A stretch of DNA of 17,890 nucleotides from contig CALCRD010000480.1 of the NCBI GenBank assembly GCA_937894355.1, positions 1 to 17,890 on the forward strand, given 5' to 3'. The stretch comes from an uncultured Bacillus sp. (lineage in GTDB: Bacteria; Bacillota; Bacilli; Bacillales; Cytobacillaceae). The first letter of the stretch is position 1. Every line of letters starts with the position of its first letter. Positions 16,516 to 17,890 of this stretch are shown in pieces. The position numbers and the translations under genes were made by a program. The notes below the pieces were generated by a model. That model was not told the origin of the DNA, made no database searches, and saw only the letters and a list, made by a program, of their open reading frames with translations.

Positions 16516-16550
16516 TTTTGCCGATCTGCTTGTCCAGATCGTTCCCCCCT
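16513..16550 (-). promoter_or_regulatory. Shine-Dalgarno, hairpin and start codon of the purine permease
   Basis: On the minus strand AGGGGGG (16550-16544) is 28 bases from the ATG (16515-16513). Between them is a perfect 7-bp hairpin, CGATCTG (16541-16535) / CAGATCG (16528-16522) with a 6-base loop. Taking out its 20 bases leaves 8 bases of spacing, which is optimal. The layout mirrors that at pntB. Confidence 0.6.
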
Positions 16551-16741
16551 TTAATAAAATATTAAACAGTCTTATATTCTACACCGAGAGGCAAAAGTCC
16601 TTTGACGAAATCAATCTTTCGCTGAAAATAGGGAAGAGGGAGGGGGGAGATCTTTTTCGATTTATGCAGGATTTTCACTCACAGATGTCGTATATTTATA
16701 TGAAAACAACTATTATCTACCTAGAAAGGAATGAACCTTAA

Positions 16742-17329
16742 GTGGACAAGCAAGTTATCTCCAAAGTAACGGTGGGATTTTCAGCCCGCCATATTCATTT
16801 ATCCAGAGCAGATATGGATACGCTCTTTGGCCCTGGTTCAGAGCTTACCTTCGTAAAGGCGCTCACACAACCGGGGCAATTTTCTGCAGAAGAGCAAGTT
16901 ACATTAGTTGGCCCCAAGCGGGAGATCAAAAAGGTAAGGGTTTTAGGTCCCCTGCGGCCCAGAACCCAGATTGAGATCTCTAGAACCGACGCCTTTACTC
17001 TCGGCCTTAAACCTCCTGTAAGGGACTCCGGTGACGTTGCCCAATCAGCACCAATTACAATTGTCGGTCCTAAAGGCAAGATAGACCTTCCAGAGGGTGC
17101 CATTATCGCCAAACGACATATCCACATGACGCCAAAAGATGCACAAGAACTCGGACTGAAAGAAAAAGACATAGTCTCTGTAAGGGTAGCAGAAGGAGAT
17201 CGCTCTTTAATCTTCGATCAGGTTTTGGTCCGGGTAAACGAGAACTTCGCACTTGACTTCCATGTTGATACTGATGAAGCCAATGCTGCAGGAATAAAGA
17301 ATGGACAGCTAGTTGAAATTCTGCGGTAA
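16742..17329 (+). CDS. pduL: PduL-type phosphate acyltransferase
   Basis: The 195-residue product starts at GTG 16742, 11 bases after AAAGGA (16725-16730). It is a PduL-family phosphotransacylase, interconverting acyl-CoA plus phosphate and acyl-phosphate plus CoA, unrelated to Pta. It has the two internal repeats with the zinc-binding His motifs SARHIHLS (about 14-21) and AKRHIHMTP (about 123-131), plus GPLRPRTQIEISRTDA between them. No microcompartment shell genes are nearby and there is no N-terminal encapsulation helix before the first domain, so it is likely a free housekeeping enzyme for acetyl-phosphate and ATP formation, as in several anaerobes that lack Pta. No acetate kinase gene is in the window. 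It is divergent from the permease gene. Confidence 0.93.
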   Translation: MDKQVISKVTVGFSARHIHLSRADMDTLFGPGSELTFVKALTQPGQFSAEEQVTLVGPKREIKKVRVLGPLRPRTQIEISRTDAFTLGLKPPVRDSGDVAQSAPITIVGPKGKIDLPEGAIIAKRHIHMTPKDAQELGLKEKDIVSVRVAEGDRSLIFDQVLVRVNENFALDFHVDTDEANAAGIKNGQLVEILR

Positions 17330-17347
17330 TTTTTTCACCAACAAATG

Positions 17348-17362
17348 TGTATACTATATACA
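17348..17362. promoter_or_regulatory. 15-bp palindrome between pduL and the zinc-ribbon gene
   Basis: TGTATA-cta-TATACA is a perfect 6+3+6 palindrome directly before the ribosome site of the next gene. It could be an operator, of GntR type for instance, or part of a -10 region (TATACT). No good -35 box is seen. Chance is possible in this AT-rich spacer. Confidence 0.25.
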
Positions 17363-17376
17363 AGGAGTGTAGCTAG

Positions 17377-17601
17377 ATGCCAATCTACGAATACCGTTGT
17401 CAGGGTTGCGATGAAACTTTTGAAAAACTCTTTTTCCCCTCAGAAAGAGAGGATGCCATCTGTCCCAAATGCGGCAGCAAACAGGTTAAGCGGATAATTT
17501 CTAACTTTGGTTTCCGGATGGCCTCAGGCAGCACCATGAGCGCTGGTGCCGAGGCCAACTGTGGCGGTTGCTCTTCAAAGTGCTGCGGTCATAAGCACTA
17601 G
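17377..17601 (+). CDS. FmdB-family zinc-ribbon protein
   Basis: The 74-residue product starts at ATG 17377, 9 bases after AAGGAG (17362-17367). It begins MPIYEYRCQGCDETFE, the signature of the FmdB/CxxC-CxxC putative regulatory family, with the zinc ribbon C8-x2-C11 and C29-x2-C32. The C-terminal tail is rich in Gly, Ser and Cys (NCGGCSSKCCGHKH) and may bind a further metal. The family is widespread and its role is unsettled; it was named for a regulator of formamidase, which says little here. It lies 47 bp after pduL and 43 bp before the YjbQ gene, probably in one transcript. Confidence 0.85.
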   Translation: MPIYEYRCQGCDETFEKLFFPSEREDAICPKCGSKQVKRIISNFGFRMASGSTMSAGAEANCGGCSSKCCGHKH

Positions 17602-17606
17602 ATTCT

Positions 17607-17625
17607 CCAGGGCATAGCGCCCTGG
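17607..17625 (+). other. Intercistronic hairpin between the zinc-ribbon and YjbQ genes
   Basis: A perfect 7-bp stem CCAGGGC (17607-17613) / GCCCTGG (17619-17625) with a 5-base loop lies five bases after the zinc-ribbon stop. No U-tract follows directly; the next bases hold the ribosome site GGGAGGA. It may mark mRNA processing or partial termination. Confidence 0.45.
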
Positions 17626-17644
17626 CACGGGAGGATTTTTCAAA

Positions 17645-17890
17645 ATGTTGAAACAAATTACTGTAAACACCTTGAAACGTACGGATTTTCTCAATATCAC
17701 GCAAGAAGTACAAAAAGCGGCCCGGCTTGTTGGCCTCAAAGACGGGCTTTGCACGGTCTATGTGCAACATACTACAGCCGGGATCATCATCAATGAAAAT
17801 GCAGACCCTGCAGTACGAGCAGGTATGGAAGCCTTTTTTGAAAAGCTCGTACCATGGGGCGGAAATTGGCAGCATCTAGAGGGAAATGCC
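17645..17890 (+). CDS. YjbQ/UPF0047-family protein (3' end cut off)
   Basis: Only the first 82 residues are in the window. The start is ATG 17645, about 10 bases after GGGAGG (17629-17634). The sequence carries the family core: KDGLCTVYVQHTTAGIIINENADP and WQHLEGNA, with the conserved His and Glu residues of the active site. The family is usually about 130-140 residues long, so some 55 residues are missing on the right. Family members have been described as secondary thiamine-phosphate synthases, but their true cellular role is unclear. The gene follows the zinc-ribbon gene by 43 bp and is probably cotranscribed. Confidence 0.9.
   Translation, partial: MLKQITVNTLKRTDFLNITQEVQKAARLVGLKDGLCTVYVQHTTAGIIINENADPAVRAGMEAFFEKLVPWGGNWQHLEGNA

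Noticed and set aside
16516..16741. Purine riboswitch upstream of the purine permease
   Set aside because: The conserved junction and loop sequences of purine riboswitches are not seen on the minus strand; only the short hairpin next to the start is clear.
17607..17625. Transcription terminator after the zinc-ribbon gene
   Set aside because: The stem is good, but no U-tract follows it directly and the next gene's ribosome site begins four bases later.
17501..17875. Minus-strand open frame of 124 codons over the zinc-ribbon and YjbQ genes
   Set aside because: It overlaps two recognised plus-strand genes with good ribosome sites and shows no family motif.
1..17890. Insertion sequences, CRISPR arrays or phage genes
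   Set aside because: No transposase or integrase, no regularly spaced direct repeats and no phage structural genes were found in any part.

Overview
The window reads as a chromosomal segment of an anaerobic bacterium with Firmicutes-like housekeeping genes and signs of an outer membrane. The Firmicutes side rests on the split three-gene transhydrogenase, the PduL-type phosphotransacylase, strong AGGAGG-type ribosome sites and frequent TTG/GTG starts. The outer-membrane side rests on a PorV/PorQ-like beta-barrel protein ending in Phe and a neighbouring secreted protein with a FlgD/T9SS-like C-terminal domain. A diderm Firmicutes lineage (Limnochordia-like, for example) is the best fit, but this is inference.

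Left part (1 to about 9000) is visibly AT-rich and looks like an accessory envelope and carbohydrate region. It holds the 3' part of a large FN3-repeat surface protein, a small PorV-like barrel, an exported LamG-type lectin protein and an exported DUF4838 protein with a C-terminal CBM9-like domain. After an 790-bp gap with a hairpin and an apparent gene relic come a cytoplasmic GH2 glycosidase and, after another gap, a two-domain alpha/beta-hydrolase esterase. Together they suggest binding of an acylated polysaccharide outside the cell, followed by deacylation and glycoside cleavage. The GH2 protein lacks the usual acid/base glutamate.

Middle part (11101 to 14966) is the proton-translocating NAD(P) transhydrogenase operon pntAA-pntAB-pntB. 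It ends in a tandem, frameshifted copy of the NADP-binding domain III of pntB. A 3' relic of a second esterase gene follows it, so both sides of the operon carry traces of an older duplication.

Right part (about 14990 to 17890) is housekeeping. On the minus strand lie tRNA-Trp with clear promoter and terminator and an AzgA-type purine permease with a perfect 14-bp terminator. On the plus strand lie pduL, an FmdB zinc-ribbon gene and the 5' part of a YjbQ-family gene cut by the window end.

The most notable features are the pntB domain-III duplication, the unusual cofactor-loop residues in that domain, the esterase relic, the GH2 active-site substitution, and two membrane-protein genes (pntB and the purine permease) in which a hairpin sits exactly between the Shine-Dalgarno sequence and the start codon.
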